64,000 nucleotides of DNA from NCBI GenBank assembly GCA_019321725.1, contig CM033106.1, positions 26,648,118 to 26,712,117 of the forward strand, in the 5' to 3' direction. The translations under genes were made by a program, and so were the position numbers. This stretch comes from Paulownia fortunei (Eukaryota > Streptophyta > Magnoliopsida > Lamiales > Paulowniaceae). Shown one piece after another: positions 27,501 through 39,578 of the stretch (positions are counted from its first letter, which is position 1; each line of letters begins with the position of its first letter). The notes below the pieces were generated by a model that worked only from the letters and a program-made list of their open reading frames with translations, did no database searches and was not told the DNA's origin.

Positions 27501-28325
27501 AATCTGGAACTCAAATACATTATATGTCTAGAACTAACTTTCCAGATAGAAACAGCGCATGTAAAACCAATATCTTTCATAGCAGCCAAGGATGAATCTA
27601 TGAGGGTTGTCGATTTGTTCAGAAAAGAAAAGAAAGGCAAGAAAAACATAATTGGTTATAATTAAACAAAAAATCTCAAATAGAACAAGATCAAATTTCC
27701 AATCATTTCTTGATAAACATGATCCCCCATAGTTTCTTCCAATTCCTTCATTTTATGTGCTAGAGTAGAGAGAGAGTTAGTAGGACAGTGGAAAATACTT
27801 TCTTGTCAATGATGGTCAAAGGGAATGGGAAAAGCAGCAGTAATTCGGTTCTCTTGAGCTGTCTACAAATTTTCAAGCGTTTCTAACATCTTTAAATCAT
27901 CAAATTCTTGAAAATGCATCCTAATCCCTAAACCTCACATATTTATCCAATTTCTAAAGAAAATACAAAAAAGGCTGATTCAAAGTATGCAGCTTATCTC
28001 AAAGCAAGTAGACCAACTTCATCCATTCCAACGATATAATTACAAATAACACCAAATTACACTCAACTATACCAGCTTTATTCACGTGTGCTGGTGTAAT
28101 TGAGCAATGGAAAATTGGGATTCTTATTGTATGTTGATAATGTCTTTTTCTTTTTACCTTGAGGGAGGGGCGGAGGAGGAAGCCAAGACGAAGGCGGCGG
28201 TGGAGGGCGTCGCTAAGGCGGATAGCGACGGCGGCGGTGGTCATGAGGTGGTTGGTGGGCGTGGGCCCAGCTCTAAATATGGGGATGGAGTGCTTGGGAT
28301 TGGATGACATCGGTGATCCCACCAT
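24566..28325 (-). CDS. RBL10: Chloroplast rhomboid-like intramembrane serine protease RBL10
   Basis: Nine minus-strand exons (28325-28158, 27181-26928, 26644-26590, 26501-26421, 26339-26243, 26153-26086, 25850-25752, 25115-25074, 24706-24566) give 334 residues, close to the Arabidopsis RBL10 length. The N-terminal 100 or so residues are basic and Ser-rich, fitting a plastid transit peptide. The rhomboid core shows [23 protein letters not shown], the catalytic serine in [13 protein letters not shown] (S235) and the catalytic histidine in DNWGHVGGLIGG (H288), so the dyad is intact. Family knowledge: RBL10 is a protease of the chloroplast inner envelope linked to plastid lipid (phosphatidic acid/galactolipid) metabolism and flower development. 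The exon 1 to exon 2 junction is the least certain, because the N-terminus is poorly conserved and an extra small exon in the intron cannot be excluded. The gene lies tail-to-head downstream of the RING gene. Confidence 0.9.
26688..26807. repeat. Two-copy tandem repeat of 60 bases in an RBL10 intron
   Basis: The segments 26688-26747 and 26748-26807 are near-identical (ttgtagctcctcaactgtac in both), differing at about five positions. They lie in the intron between RBL10 exons 2 and 3. Because 60 is a multiple of three, an open frame persists on the plus strand, but it resembles no protein and is probably meaningless. Confidence 0.9.
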
Positions 28326-29563
28326 TCCCTTTGCTCCTCAAATTTGATATTCACTCCAAAAAGTGAAAAATCAGGATAGAATTGTACTATGATGATGATC
28401 TTCAACTGTTACTGTTCTGCTCATTTAACTAGTACCGACAACCAAACTTGGAGATGCTAAAATATGAATAATGCAGAAATTTTGATTTTTTTTTTTAAAA
28501 GAATACAGACTTTTGGTAATTGAATTTTTTGGATTAACTGAATTTATGAAAAAAAAAAGAAGAAGGTATGTTAGAGAAAAACCATTACTTTTTCAATAGT
28601 CTCAAAATGATGTCTGACATTTTAATTTGATTATAATTATTTTCAAATACTTGATTAAATTTACAGAAGTAAAAATTTATCACCAGTGATGGTGAAAACT
28701 TTAACCTAACCTAACCTAACAGAGGTTAAAAGCAAGTTGAAACTAAAACTGATTTTTTTTGCCCTTTTAGCTCAAAATAAAATCAATCAGCTTTACAACA
28801 TACCTAAAATTTAATTTTTATTCTTTCGAAAATTGAAAAGGCAAAGTATGCCAAAATTCTTTCTTGAATCCAAAGTAATAAGTATATCATCAAATCAAGC
28901 CGGATTAAGATGAAAGGTCAGATAAATGCAAATAGTAGTTATCTCTTTAAACATAAGTTGGCGTTCAATATATCCTATTTATAAATTATATAGTTTTCAG
29001 ACTGTGCGCAGCAAGCCATAATCTTGAATCCTCTGTTTCAATTCAATGTTTCATCCCTGATTCCAAACCAATTTACATGGGAAGTTGCAATTCTTCCATT
29101 TGCTCCAAACTTGGAAACCCATGGCTGATCTGGCATTATTAACTGTTAACTAAACCATGGCCACTGAAAGAGTATTTGATACCAATCTGTGGTGCTTCAA
29201 GGCCTAGCTCCATTCAATTCAGACAGCTTCCAATTATTTTAGTTAAAGCCCTTTGCAGAATATAATACCAGTAATTTCACCTCAACCCTGAAGTTCAAAG
29301 CTGTTAATAAAAATCTTCTTGAGCAGCCTGATGAACATGTTATGTGTATATATGCTTCTGTGTGTGCATGTTTTGTAAAATGTGGTATAATGTTTTATAT
29401 CAGGAGACAGCAAAGTAGTAAATATTAGCAGTTGTCTGAATGAGAATGCACATACCTGCTATCTGCTAAATTTCCCTCATCTTTTCTTGTTAGTCTCATC
29501 AACTAATATTAGTCTTGAAATAATTTTACCTTACAATTGACTGTTAAAATGGAAGTAACAGAG
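28326..29563. other. Spacer between RING gene 3' end and RBL10 5' end
   Basis: It should hold the RING 3' UTR and the RBL10 promoter, both on the minus strand. It contains a short run of cctaa units near 28703-28722 and otherwise AT-rich sequence. No gene seen. Confidence 0.5.
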
Positions 29564-30581
29564 CTAAGGAATGCCCCAAGAGCGCCACCACGAGCTACCT
29601 GTCAAGATAATACATGTAGCCACTAGCCATGGTTAATCATAAGTCGACACATCATAAAATATGTTCAAGGATCATTTTACCTCCACGAGAAACATTAACT
29701 CTATCATCAAGAAAATCAAGACAGAGTTGTGCCCAATTTAGAACCAAACTAAAGGGCCTTAACGAGAAGAGTTGCATCCAGCTCCAGTTTTCAGAATTCC
29801 AGTTGCCTTCTTGCTCTCCGTAAAGAAAATCCTCAGAAGTGTAATCATCTTGGAAGAAATTGTTGCTGTTGGATAGTCCTCGTACGTCATGCCGACAAAC
29901 TGGGCAGGTATTGTGGATGTGCAGCCAGGGGACAATGCAATCAGAATGATAGAAATGTTTGCATGGAAGCTCCCTGACTTGAACCCCAACCTCGAATTCA
30001 TCCTTGCAAACTGGACAACAGGAGTCATTCTTCAGATGTTCAGCACTCAGCTCCACCAATGGCAGGGACTCGATGGCTGATTCAGGTGCTGGTGGAGGGC
30101 CAGGCCTGTCGTTTTGAGTCAATTCTTGGATAAACTCTTCCAATCCTTGATCAGGAGAAAAATTCTCCCTGGAATTCCCTGGCAGAGGTAGTATGTTTTC
30201 TGAAGGGGAAACAGGCCTGGAGGGCTGATCAGGGCCGATGAATTGAAGTAATACCCAAGCCTGGCGGCTCCCACTTTGATTTTCATTCGGGCCCTGATTC
30301 TGTTGTTGTTGCTGCCTGGTGGAAGGATCCAGCATTTGTGCCAAGGCATCCAATATACGCGCACCTGGAGACGGTTCCAGGCGGGACTCCAGGAGAGGTC
30401 TAGGCCTTGAAACATCGAGCTCGTACCTGATTTGACCTAAGCAACGCGGGCATAGTATTTCAGCAGGGTTGGTGGTGGTGGTTCTGATGGAACGTTGGCA
30501 TCGCCGACACCAATAGTAATGGTATGTTCTTGTTCTTGGAACCCCATTGACAATAACACCAGGACGACGAATCATAGACAT
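29564..30581 (-). CDS. RING-H2 E3 ubiquitin ligase with N-terminal zinc ribbon (RHC1A-like)
   Basis: Two exons (30581-29681 and 29598-29564) give 311 residues. An N-terminal zinc ribbon has cysteines 25, 28, 44 and 47 (WCRRCQ and LCPRC). A Gln/Pro-rich linker follows. The RING-H2 finger uses C189, C192, C207, H209, H212, C215, C226 and C229 (CPVC, LPCKHFYHSDC, CPVCR). The family acts as a ubiquitin ligase, with the RING recruiting a charged E2; the substrate is unknown. The 82-base last intron (29599-29680) joins RGG to SSWWRSWGIP-stop, a tail that fits the conserved Trp-rich ending I recall for this family. If the intron is kept, the frame instead ends KMILEHIL at 29652 (309 residues). The first in-frame ATG is at 30581, with the next ATG two codons on. 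The gene diverges from the RETICULATA-RELATED gene. Confidence 0.92.
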
Positions 30582-30648
30582 GCTTATTTGAGTTGTTACA
30601 AATGATTTTTGCTGACAAGCGGTGGAAAAAAGATATGTCAAACGAGGT

Positions 30649-30655
30649 TTTTATA
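30649..30655 (-). promoter_or_regulatory. Probable TATA box of the RING gene
   Basis: TATAAAA on the minus strand lies about 70 bases upstream of the ATG, leaving room for a leader of roughly 40 bases. Confidence 0.45.
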
Positions 30656-31422
30656 TCGATCAATAGCTTGTTATGTGAAGAGAGAAAGGGATGGCTTGCA
30701 TGGGAGGTTCTTGCTGTTTTAAGGTTTTTTTAGCTTGTTTTCACCTTTTCTTTCTCTAGTGCTTTCAATCTCCTCTGATAAAAGAAAGGGATGATTGGGT
30801 GCAAAGTTAGATACATGAACTACCAAAAGAATTGCTCCAATGATCAATGCATTATCACCTGTGCAAGCTACATATTGTTGGTGGTATAACAACTTTGATT
30901 CTTTTATTTTTCCATGGAATTAGCAATGGTAAGTCTCCTTTCAAGAGGAAGATGAAGAAGAAAACCTTCATAACTTATTAATGTTGCAAGTCATTGGGTT
31001 ATTACTGGAAGTGGTAGTTGTGCATGATGTAAAGACATTTTTAAGAGTGGAAGGAGTTTTTTATTGGAAATTATATAGCCTCTTTCATTAAATTGAATTA
31101 ATCGCATAGGCAATGTGAATAAAACTAAAGATTCAATATGAATTGTTTTATAAGATACAATAAAATTTGTAATAGAAGATTTATTTTAATGATTTTATTT
31201 TTTTTTGCTTGGACATTCGTATTATAAAGTAATAATGTAGATTAAAATAAGGTTATTCCGTTAATGAAAACAATTAATACTCGAAAGTCCTATATGTAAA
31301 TATAATTGAAGTTTAAAATTTAAAACAATCAAGAAATGATTAATGGAAACTACATATAACTTTCATAAATTATGATCACAAATCACAAAAACAAAAAGAA
31401 GAAGCGCTTAAAGCTTTTTAAA

Positions 31423-31612
31423 ATGGGCGGGCCTGACCCGGGAAGAAATTTTGGTATGATGGGCTACGAAGCAAGGGCTTTGATTTGGGACGCTAGTACA
31501 ATTCGCAACTGATTAAGAAGCATATATTAGATATGGGCCTCCTCAGTTCAAATTATAATCCTCTTATCAATATGGCCCATTGGCCCACATATTTTTTAAC
31601 ACAAATGGGCTG
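31423..31612. promoter_or_regulatory. Cluster of TGGGC/GGCCCA (site II-like) motifs
   Basis: Six or more copies occur within 190 bases: aatgggcgggcc, gatgggc, tatgggcct, atggcccattggcccaca and aaatgggct. They sit between the divergent RING and RETICULATA-RELATED genes, about 0.85-1.0 kb from the RING start and 1.3-1.5 kb from the other. Site II motifs bind TCP factors in other plants. Activity here is inferred only. Confidence 0.4.
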
Positions 31613-32689
31613 GTTAGTCATGGTCTCTTAGATTCTAAATTAATATATGATTGGATATTGGGGTAATTACAAATGGATAATAACTAAACAAGAACAAGTA
31701 TAAGAGAAAGTTAAAAGTCACATTATTTATTAATAATAACAAGTAGAAGGTATTTATATATGAGTTTCCTTATCATAAGGAAATGTGTGATGTTATCAAA
31801 ACGTCTTGTAATTTAGATTATCGGCCTGTGTTCGGATCGATCCCAACCCTAATAAATATATATAAATTTTGATTTATTTTAATGAATACACTATTAATGA
31901 AGGTAAAAATAGGTAAATCGTGTCTATACCATCATATATATATAGAGAGAGAGATAATTGTATTCAGAAAGTTTAATTAATTATCTTCTAATTTAGTTCA
32001 TTGTTGAGCCTATGGTGTGTTATTTTTTTATCTTATGGAGACTTAGCATTCGCATTCAATACATGTATACTCGGTTAAATATTTAAAAAATAATGAGTTT
32101 TTGTATCTTTCTAATTTAAATTACATTTTTATCTTTCTAATTTAAATTATAAAATATTATTTAATATTGATTCGTGTAGCAATGAAAAATATACTACTTT
32201 TTAGTAATATTCATACTACACCAAATGTGTGATAAATTTAGTATATGAATGAATTTTAAATATTTTATTTTATAAAAAATAAAATACTTGTGTGATAGAT
32301 ATATATTAAGTGTATATATATATATCAGGTGTAGCATATATAGAATCTTACTTTTTCTATCATAAATTTATTATTTTTATAATATTTTAATATAATTTTT
32401 TTGATTTTCAATATATTTTTCAAAACTATCATCTCACTAAAATAATATTATGATATTAATAATTACCAATCACAAATTTTTAAAATAATATTGCAAAAAT
32501 ATTCATACTTAGGAAGACTAATGGAGTATTTCGATTATCGATTTAAAAAGAAAAAAAAAACGAAAAAAGAAATGGATTTTGGTTCACCAAACTCCAACAT
32601 GGGGCCGAGTCAGCAAGCCGAGTCGACTCAAAATCTGAGTTAGGACTGAGTTTGCCGCAAGTCGGCACGTTTCGATCGAAACCTTAACT

Positions 32690-32911
32690 CCACCCTCACC
32701 CCTAATTTCCTTCTCTCTCTTATTTTTCTCTCTCTCCGCTCTCAAACTGAGGGAGAAAATACCAAAGAAAAAACCCATAAAAATAAAAAATAAAAAATCC
32801 CATATCCATTTCTCCATGAAAAGATAAACCCTAATCTTCAAATTCAAAACCTATTCAGAAAAATTAGAATCAGCAAAACAAAAAAAAAGAAGAGAGAGAG
32901 AGAACAAAAAA
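32690..32911 (+). promoter_or_regulatory. 5' leader of the RETICULATA-RELATED gene
   Basis: A CT-rich tract (about 32708-32740), a telo-box-like aaaccctaat (about 32826-32836) and a GA run (32890-32904) precede the ATG. Such features are usual in leaders and promoters of plastid-protein genes. Confidence 0.4.
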
Positions 32912-35900
32912 ATGTCACATTCGGTGTTCCAAACTGCGCAGATTATGCCCCTGGCGCCAACCCCTAATTCCTTATCATCCAAAGCCTTACTGCCAACCAC
33001 CACCGTTTTCAGGCACCCGGTTTCTCCGCCGGTCGCCGGTAGGCTCCGGAAGTGTTACCTTACTATCAAGGCGTCATCTCCCTCGGTGGTTGACGGCGAC
33101 GCTATTGCCAGCCTGGAGCGATGCTTTCAGGCGTCGCCGCCAGCCGCGGATGCTCCGTCGTCGACTTCTTCCAGCTCTGCAGATTTTGGTCCGGTTATGA
33201 AGGGGCAGTACGGTGCGCTTGGTGCGGTTACTTTGGAAAAATCGAAGCTTGATTTGACGCAGAAGCAAACCAAGTCTAGTCCTGAGGTATCAATTTGTCA
33301 ATTTTTGCACTAACTTATCTCTAGCTAGAGAAGTGGTGAGAGATTAAGTGATTTTGGTTGCTAGTTTAGGGAAAACGTAAAACTTAGTGAGCTTCTTCCA
33401 GATTTTGTTGCGTTAGGCTAATTGTGACTAGTACTGAGTTCCATTGCTGAGGGCATAGACTGGATAAGGAAAATTATCATTAGCAAAAATAGTTGTAAGT
33501 TCTTTTTTCTTTGTTTTCGTTAACCAATTGACCAATTCTTAAACTTCTACTTGAGATTGCTAAATTTGATTGGACGACATAATTAATTTATGATTTTGAG
33601 TTTGAGGTTCTTAGTTCTTGTGTTCCATGGTGAAGCTCAATACTGATTTTCTTTTGCCTATTCATCACTCCTGACTTAAGTCCGTCCTATTTTAGTTTGA
33701 GATATTAGTAAATTCGTGGTCCATGTAAAGTTCATTCTGTACAGAAATCTATGATCTGTCTTGACTGTTGGACAATTGATGCAATTGGCTTCATAATTCT
33801 GCATAAGGAACTTTAAATCATCAGCTTTTTGGTTTTCAGCAATGATGATAGTTTAAGCTGACTAGACGATTATAAGATTACTGAACAAGACCATATTGAA
33901 ATTACTGAATAGGACAACCATGACATTACTAAACAATTTGTATGCCTTCAACTGTTTGCCTTTTAAATTGTCAGGTTAAATTAACTTTTAATACTAGCAT
34001 AGAAATTGTAGTGGGAAATTCATAATGATATGTTATTATTAATAGATTGCTTACAAAGGTCTGGAGCATAAGTTAAGAGTTTCGCATTGCCTAATACTTG
34101 TCATGTTCATTGCCAAACTAATATTTGCTTCTTCTTTCTGCAATATGGCAGCTTTCTACTGGGGGAGGAGGTGGTAATATGGGAAAGGGTCTTAGTCATG
34201 GAGGTGGTGATGGAGGTGATGATGGTGGTGATGATGACGATTACTTTGACAACTTTGACGAGGGTGATGAGGGAGACGAGGGTGGACTGTTTAGGAGAAG
34301 GATCGTTCTGGCAGAGGTAACAAACTGATCTCTCCACACACACACACAGAAGTGGCAGCAATTTTTGTCTCTTGGTAATCTAGTCAGTTATTTTATCTAA
34401 GACACTCATAATTGATTGCTTAATGTTCTTTGCCAGTTGTTCGATCGGAAATTTGTTGATGCTGTATTGAATGAGTGGCAAAAGACAATGATGGATTTGC
34501 CTGCTGGATTCCGTCAAGCCTATGAAATGGTAATGCTATGCCTTCTCCTTTCCTTTCTTCTGAACTGGATGACATCAGGACTGGACTCTGATGTCAAATT
34601 TGCTCCAGGGTTTGGTCAGCTCTGCTCAAATGGTGAAGTTTCTGGCAATCAATGCCAGACCTACCACTGCGAGGTTCATTTCTCGATCTCTTCCCCAAGG
34701 ACTGTCGAGAGCATTTATCGGCAGGTGAATTTTAAAAGCTTCCATTTACTAATTTTAAAACATTGAAGATCACAATTCATGACAAGTTTTGTTTTTTCAA
34801 TCGAATTCTCTTGATAGCATCACGACATCCGTTATCATGGGATCTAAATCTGGCTTTTGGCATGCATTCAGAACATATCCGTTTGATCACTCTTTAGTCG
34901 TAAAACTTGAAAATGTTCTGTGTCTACCTCAGACACGGGAAGCTCAAATCAAAATCTAGCTTTCTTGTGCTTGTGTGTTATTCTGTTAGAAGTGCCCTTT
35001 TTGGTTGCTTCACTATAAGTGGAGATTAGAAAATGGTGAAGATTAATCTGAATCAGGTATATTGATATAAATGTTCAAGGCTGCTGCAGGAATCTGAGCA
35101 TTTATTTCCTCACCCTAATAAAGTAAGCTTGTATCTCGTCGAGGCACTTTAATGGTGTATAACATTCTTTTTTTTAGTTAATGGATTCTGGCTTGGGTTT
35201 GGACTGGAAATATTGCTTGATCTATGTTTAAATGGCAGTTTTTAGGTTGACTAGCATTTCAAACTACAAGATTGGTGGCATTAACTAGTGGTCCCTGCTC
35301 TTATTCCGCTTCCATGATTTTGTTTCTATTCTTTCCTCTCAATGTTAGCCTGCCCAGCTCAATTCACAATCCTAATTTTAGCCTGCTTATATATTCAACT
35401 GGATGGATTGCATTGGTAATTTTTGGGGATAAGCCCTTCAGGTCAGGATAAGTTCATTATGTGAGAAGGTTACGTGCCTATCATATGATTGAAGTTAATT
35501 ATGGATGATGGCCATGAGTAATTGTCTATGTGCGCAGAAGTTTGTGATGAACTTGTGATTAAGAATATGAATACGATATGCTTTATCTTTTTATGATGCA
35601 CATTGGTATATTGCAAGTTCTGAGTTGTTCAGTTTACAAATTTCATAGGTCAGGTTTAGATTGAGGAAGCAGACAAACAATTTGATGAAAAAGAGAGAGT
35701 TGGTGAGGATGATGTGGGATGTTTATTTTCAGTTAAATTATAATGATGTGGTCAGAGACTTGTATGTTTTTCTGATATATTCCTCATCTCCAGTTGCATT
35801 GTATGACTTCAATTGAAATTAGGAGATTGTTTTTGAAGCATAGTCATACCTGTGTATATACTATATGCTAATGATATTACATGCTGAAGCTTCTTACTTG

Positions 35901-37798
35901 TTGATTATATCCACGTTCAATTACTGTGAATGGTATTTGAATTGGTATTGGAGGAAACTTAGAAATCGATGATGGAAACTACACCGATAGGATTATGTCC
36001 CGCAGTCCAGATCTTTTCTTGGCCTCCTGTGGTTAGCTATTTTATTAGAGGTCTTAAATATCTAGACGTGGAGTGCGGCTGTTCAATTGATTGGATACTA
36101 CATGCTGTATTATATTTTTGTAGAGTGGCAACATTTCACTTTGCTGTTTGCTTTCTACTGTATGTAGCAATTTATGGATAACTTGCTTTGGAGTATAGAT
36201 TATCTTTTGAACTAGTTGCCTGATATTTATCTGAACTTTGTCTGGACAGGATGATTGCAGATCCAGCCTTTTTGTACAGGCTGCTTCTTGAGCAGGCGAC
36301 TACAATTGGTTGCTCTGTTTGGTGGGAGATTAAGAATCGCAAGGAGAGGTACATTTAGAGTTGCGATGACAAAGAAAGAAACATACTGTGTGCTTAGTTG
36401 CCTTTGGACTCAATAAACATCTGAACTTTCTTTGCAGGATAAAGCAGGAATGGGATCTTGCCCTCATCAACGTACTCACTGTGACAGCTTGCAACGCCAT
36501 CGTCGTTTGGTCACTTGCTCCTTGTCGTTCATACGGAAATACCTTCCAATTTGATTTGCAAAATACACTGCAAAAGCTCCCAAATAATATTTTTGAAAAG
36601 AGCTATCCACTTAGAGAATTTGACTTCCAGAAGAGACTTCAGTCATTCTTTTACAAAGCTGCAGAGTTGTGTATGGTGGGATTTACTGCAGGAGCCGCAC
36701 AAGGTGCTGTATCAAACCTTGCTGCCAGTAAAAAGGAGGGAAGGTAGAACGATTTTGATGTATTAAAACATAGTCCTAATATTTTCCCAGCTAATATACT
36801 TATTTTGGTTATATTCCGAGTTTCCTGACAGTTTCACCTATTTGTTTTGCAACTGCTGGTTCCTTAGGTTATCAGTGACCACTCCATCTGTGAGCACCAA
36901 TGCACTCGGTTATGGAGCTTTTCTTGGTCTTTATGCAAATTTGCGATATCAGCTCTTGTGTGGTTTTGACAGAGCAGTTACCAGCTACTTTGATGTTATT
37001 GGAGTAGCTCTGTTCTTCAGCACAGCCCTGAGGTATGTATTCTGATTATTGTTATATCACTGTATATGGTTTGCACATGTGATCCCTTTTCTCGTCTCTT
37101 TATGAAGCTTAATTAATTGCATGCTGTAGTTTTGTGGTGAAAGTTGTAATATCAATGCAGTTAACTCTCTCTCTCTCTCGTGGATGGTAGCCTTCAGTAG
37201 GTTGTCGTGCCACGTTGTCTGGTATTGACGTCATAATTATGGAAATATGGCAGTTACGGCAAATTTGGATCCTTGATTTAGCTCTTTCCTGCTCATTGCT
37301 CTCTTGATGTCAATTGGGGACCCTTTTTTCTTGGCTACGCTATTTCAATAAATCCAGTTGCATCTTATTTACTCTTGTAAAATTAATTCGCAAGGGCAAT
37401 GCAATCGATGTACAAGTCTCATAAAACTTCTTTTCTTGCATTTTGAATGTTATGCTTTAGAATGTTCTATTGTAGCCTATGAGGACATAAAATCTGGCAT
37501 GTTAAATGCGTGCAGGGTCCTGAATGTTCAATTGGGAGAGACATCTAGGTTGGCCTGGCTCGGTGTGGAGGTTGATCCATTGGCTCAGTCAGATGATCTC
37601 TTGAAGGCTTACAATAGACCTTCAGAAGGAGTCAACCAGTCTTCTTCGAAGTGGTTCATATCCAAGAATGCTATTGTCTCTGGGCTTGGGCTTCTTGGGA
37701 TCAGACAGGGACAAACTGACTCAAACATGGAGGGCGATGCACCTCCTCCCAAGGCTCGGAGGAAGAGAGTTGTTAGGAGGAAGGTGGCAACAAGTTGA
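32912..37798 (+). CDS. RETICULATA-RELATED chloroplast envelope protein (RER3/RER4-like, DUF3411)
   Basis: Eight exons (32912-33286, 34152-34316, 34437-34529, 34609-34724, 36250-36348, 36438-36743, 36868-37032, 37516-37798) close in frame to 533 residues. An N-terminal transit peptide ends near residue 55 (CYLTIKAS). Exon 2 encodes a Gly/Asp-rich acidic stretch (DDDDYFDNFDEGDEGDEGG) typical of the family. The DUF3411 domain follows (ELFDRKFVDAVLNEWQKTM, GLVSSAQMVKFLAINARPTT, LALINVLTVTACNA, STNALGYGAFLGLYANLRYQ) with several hydrophobic segments, then a basic C-terminus (KARRKRVVRRK). Family knowledge: RETICULATA proteins are plastid envelope membrane proteins affecting mesophyll development and amino-acid or metabolite supply. 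The molecular activity is unsettled. I cannot decide between the RER3 and RER4 branches. Intron 4 (34725-36249) is the longest at 1.5 kb. Confidence 0.93.
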
Positions 37799-38747
37799 AC
37801 GAAGCTGTTTTATTTAGTTGCTATCAACTCTTCAATTTTGCAGCCTAGTAGACCTACATGAATGCTCGATATGCCCTGACTAGAGAGCTACCGAGTTATG
37901 TTGTTATATGCACCATGCTGCGGTCTTCTGATTGTCGAGCAGTGCACAATTGTAATGATACTTGGGAAGGGTTTGTCGCAATTTTTACCGATTCTTTTTC
38001 CTAATTCTGGTCTCTAACGATTGTAGTACAATAAATTTGTGGACTGCAGATTGAACGTGCTTTTTAAGAAAGTTTAGTGCGAGCTGTGTTGTTGATGAAG
38101 TGTGTTCATATTTTTTATTCACTTATACTATTCTCCTCCTTAATATGGCCTTATTGGAGGCTCAACTCTGAAAAGTTTCCAAGTTAGAGTGGATAGGATT
38201 GAATCATTTATTGAATTGTATCAATTATGTGTATATATAGATAAGATTTTATATATAATATAAATTAATAGAATAGAATAGAATTTATAATAGAAAATTT
38301 ATGTAGTGATGGAGGTAGATTTTATTACATAATTTATTGTATTATATCAATTATCGTATTATAATATAAATTAATATAATACAATAGTATTTATAATAAA
38401 AAAATTACTTGGCAGTGGAGGGATGGTCTTGGGCTTCAAAAAGAGATTTCCAAAATCTTAAAAAAAGTTCAAAATTATCTTGAATTGGGAGTTTGGGGTA
38501 AAAACAAATAAATAGAAACAATAGGGGTGTGTTTGAAATAGAAATCCAACAATAATTAAAGGCGACGTGGCCTCGAATCATACCTTAGACTTCATACTGT
38601 GAAACTTGGGACCAATAATAGTTGGCTTGCAAAGATTTGATGAAAACGGTGAAAGTTGATTGGTGTTCGATATATACACTGCACATAAACCCATTCCAAC
38701 AGATTGCCCATCACGTTCTCAGAACTCCCTCTCCGCGGCGGCGCGTG
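37799..38747. other. 3' UTR of the RETICULATA-RELATED gene and promoter of the elongase gene
   Basis: No gene seen. A TATA-like tcgatatataca at about 38668-38679 lies some 75 bases before the elongase ATG and is a plausible core promoter. AT-rich repeats (aatataaattaat) occur near 38250-38400. Confidence 0.45.
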
Positions 38748-39578
38748 ATGGACACTCTCTACACCACCATCCACTACTGGCTAGTCGACCACCCAATAAT
38801 CAGCCAATACGAATGGAAACCCAACCAAACCCCCGGCGCTTCCCCACTCTTCGTCACCCTCACCGTCATCACCTACCTCACCCTCACATTGTCCCTCCAC
38901 CACTTCCCCCTCCTCCCCACCCTCCCCTCATCCGCCCTCCGCTTCATTACCGCCGTGCACAACCTCATTCTCTGCCTTCTCTCTCTCCTGATGGCCGTGG
39001 GCTGCACCCTCTCCACCCTACACCAAACGCCGCCCCACCACCCCATCTGGCCTATCTGCTTCCCCGCCAACCACACCCCGCCCCGCGGGCCCACCTTCTT
39101 CTGGGCCCACGTGTTCTACTTCTCCAAGATTCTGGAATTTATCGACACACTCCTAATCCTCCTGAGCGGCTCCCGCTCCCGCAGGCTGTCGTTCCTCCAC
39201 GTGTTTCACCACGCGGTGGTGGTGGTGATGTGCTACGTGTGGCTGGCAACGTCGCAGTCTCTGTTCCCGGTGGCTCTAGTGACGAACGCGACGGTGCACG
39301 TGGTGATGTACGCTTATTACCTGCTGTGCGCGGTGGGGATCCGGCCGTGGTGGAAGAGGTTGGTGACGGACTTTCAGATTATCCAGTTTGTGTTTAGCTT
39401 CTTGATTTCGGGTTGGATGCTGTACTACCATTTTAACGGGTCGGGTTGCGAGGGGATATGGGGCTGGTGCTTCAATGCGGTCTTCAATGGCTCACTTTTG
39501 GCACTGTTTGTTGACTTTCATCTCAACAATTATGCCAAGAAAAAGAGGTTGGGCCAAGATAAGGATAAAACGTCATGA
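38748..39578 (+). CDS. ELO-type fatty acid elongase (HOS3-like)
   Basis: A single uninterrupted frame of 276 residues matches the GNS1/SUR4 (ELO) family. It shows KILEFIDT (residues 127-134), the histidine box HVFHH (H151, H154, H155) and the following NATVHVVMYAYYLL, with about seven hydrophobic segments and a lysine-rich C-terminus (YAKKKRLGQDKDK) as in ER membrane proteins. Family knowledge: ELO proteins are condensing enzymes of very-long-chain fatty acid elongation in the ER, and Arabidopsis HOS3 is the named plant member. The start at 38748 is chosen because the family begins shortly before the HYWLVDHP motif; an in-frame ATG at 38640 would add 36 residues without similarity. The coding region is strikingly C-rich in its first half compared with its surroundings. 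It is intronless, as usual for this plant family. Confidence 0.93.
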   Translation: MDTLYTTIHYWLVDHPIISQYEWKPNQTPGASPLFVTLTVITYLTLTLSLHHFPLLPTLPSSALRFITAVHNLILCLLSLLMAVGCTLSTLHQTPPHHPIWPICFPANHTPPRGPTFFWAHVFYFSKILEFIDTLLILLSGSRSRRLSFLHVFHHAVVVVMCYVWLATSQSLFPVALVTNATVHVVMYAYYLLCAVGIRPWWKRLVTDFQIIQFVFSFLISGWMLYYHFNGSGCEGIWGWCFNAVFNGSLLALFVDFHLNNYAKKKRLGQDKDKTS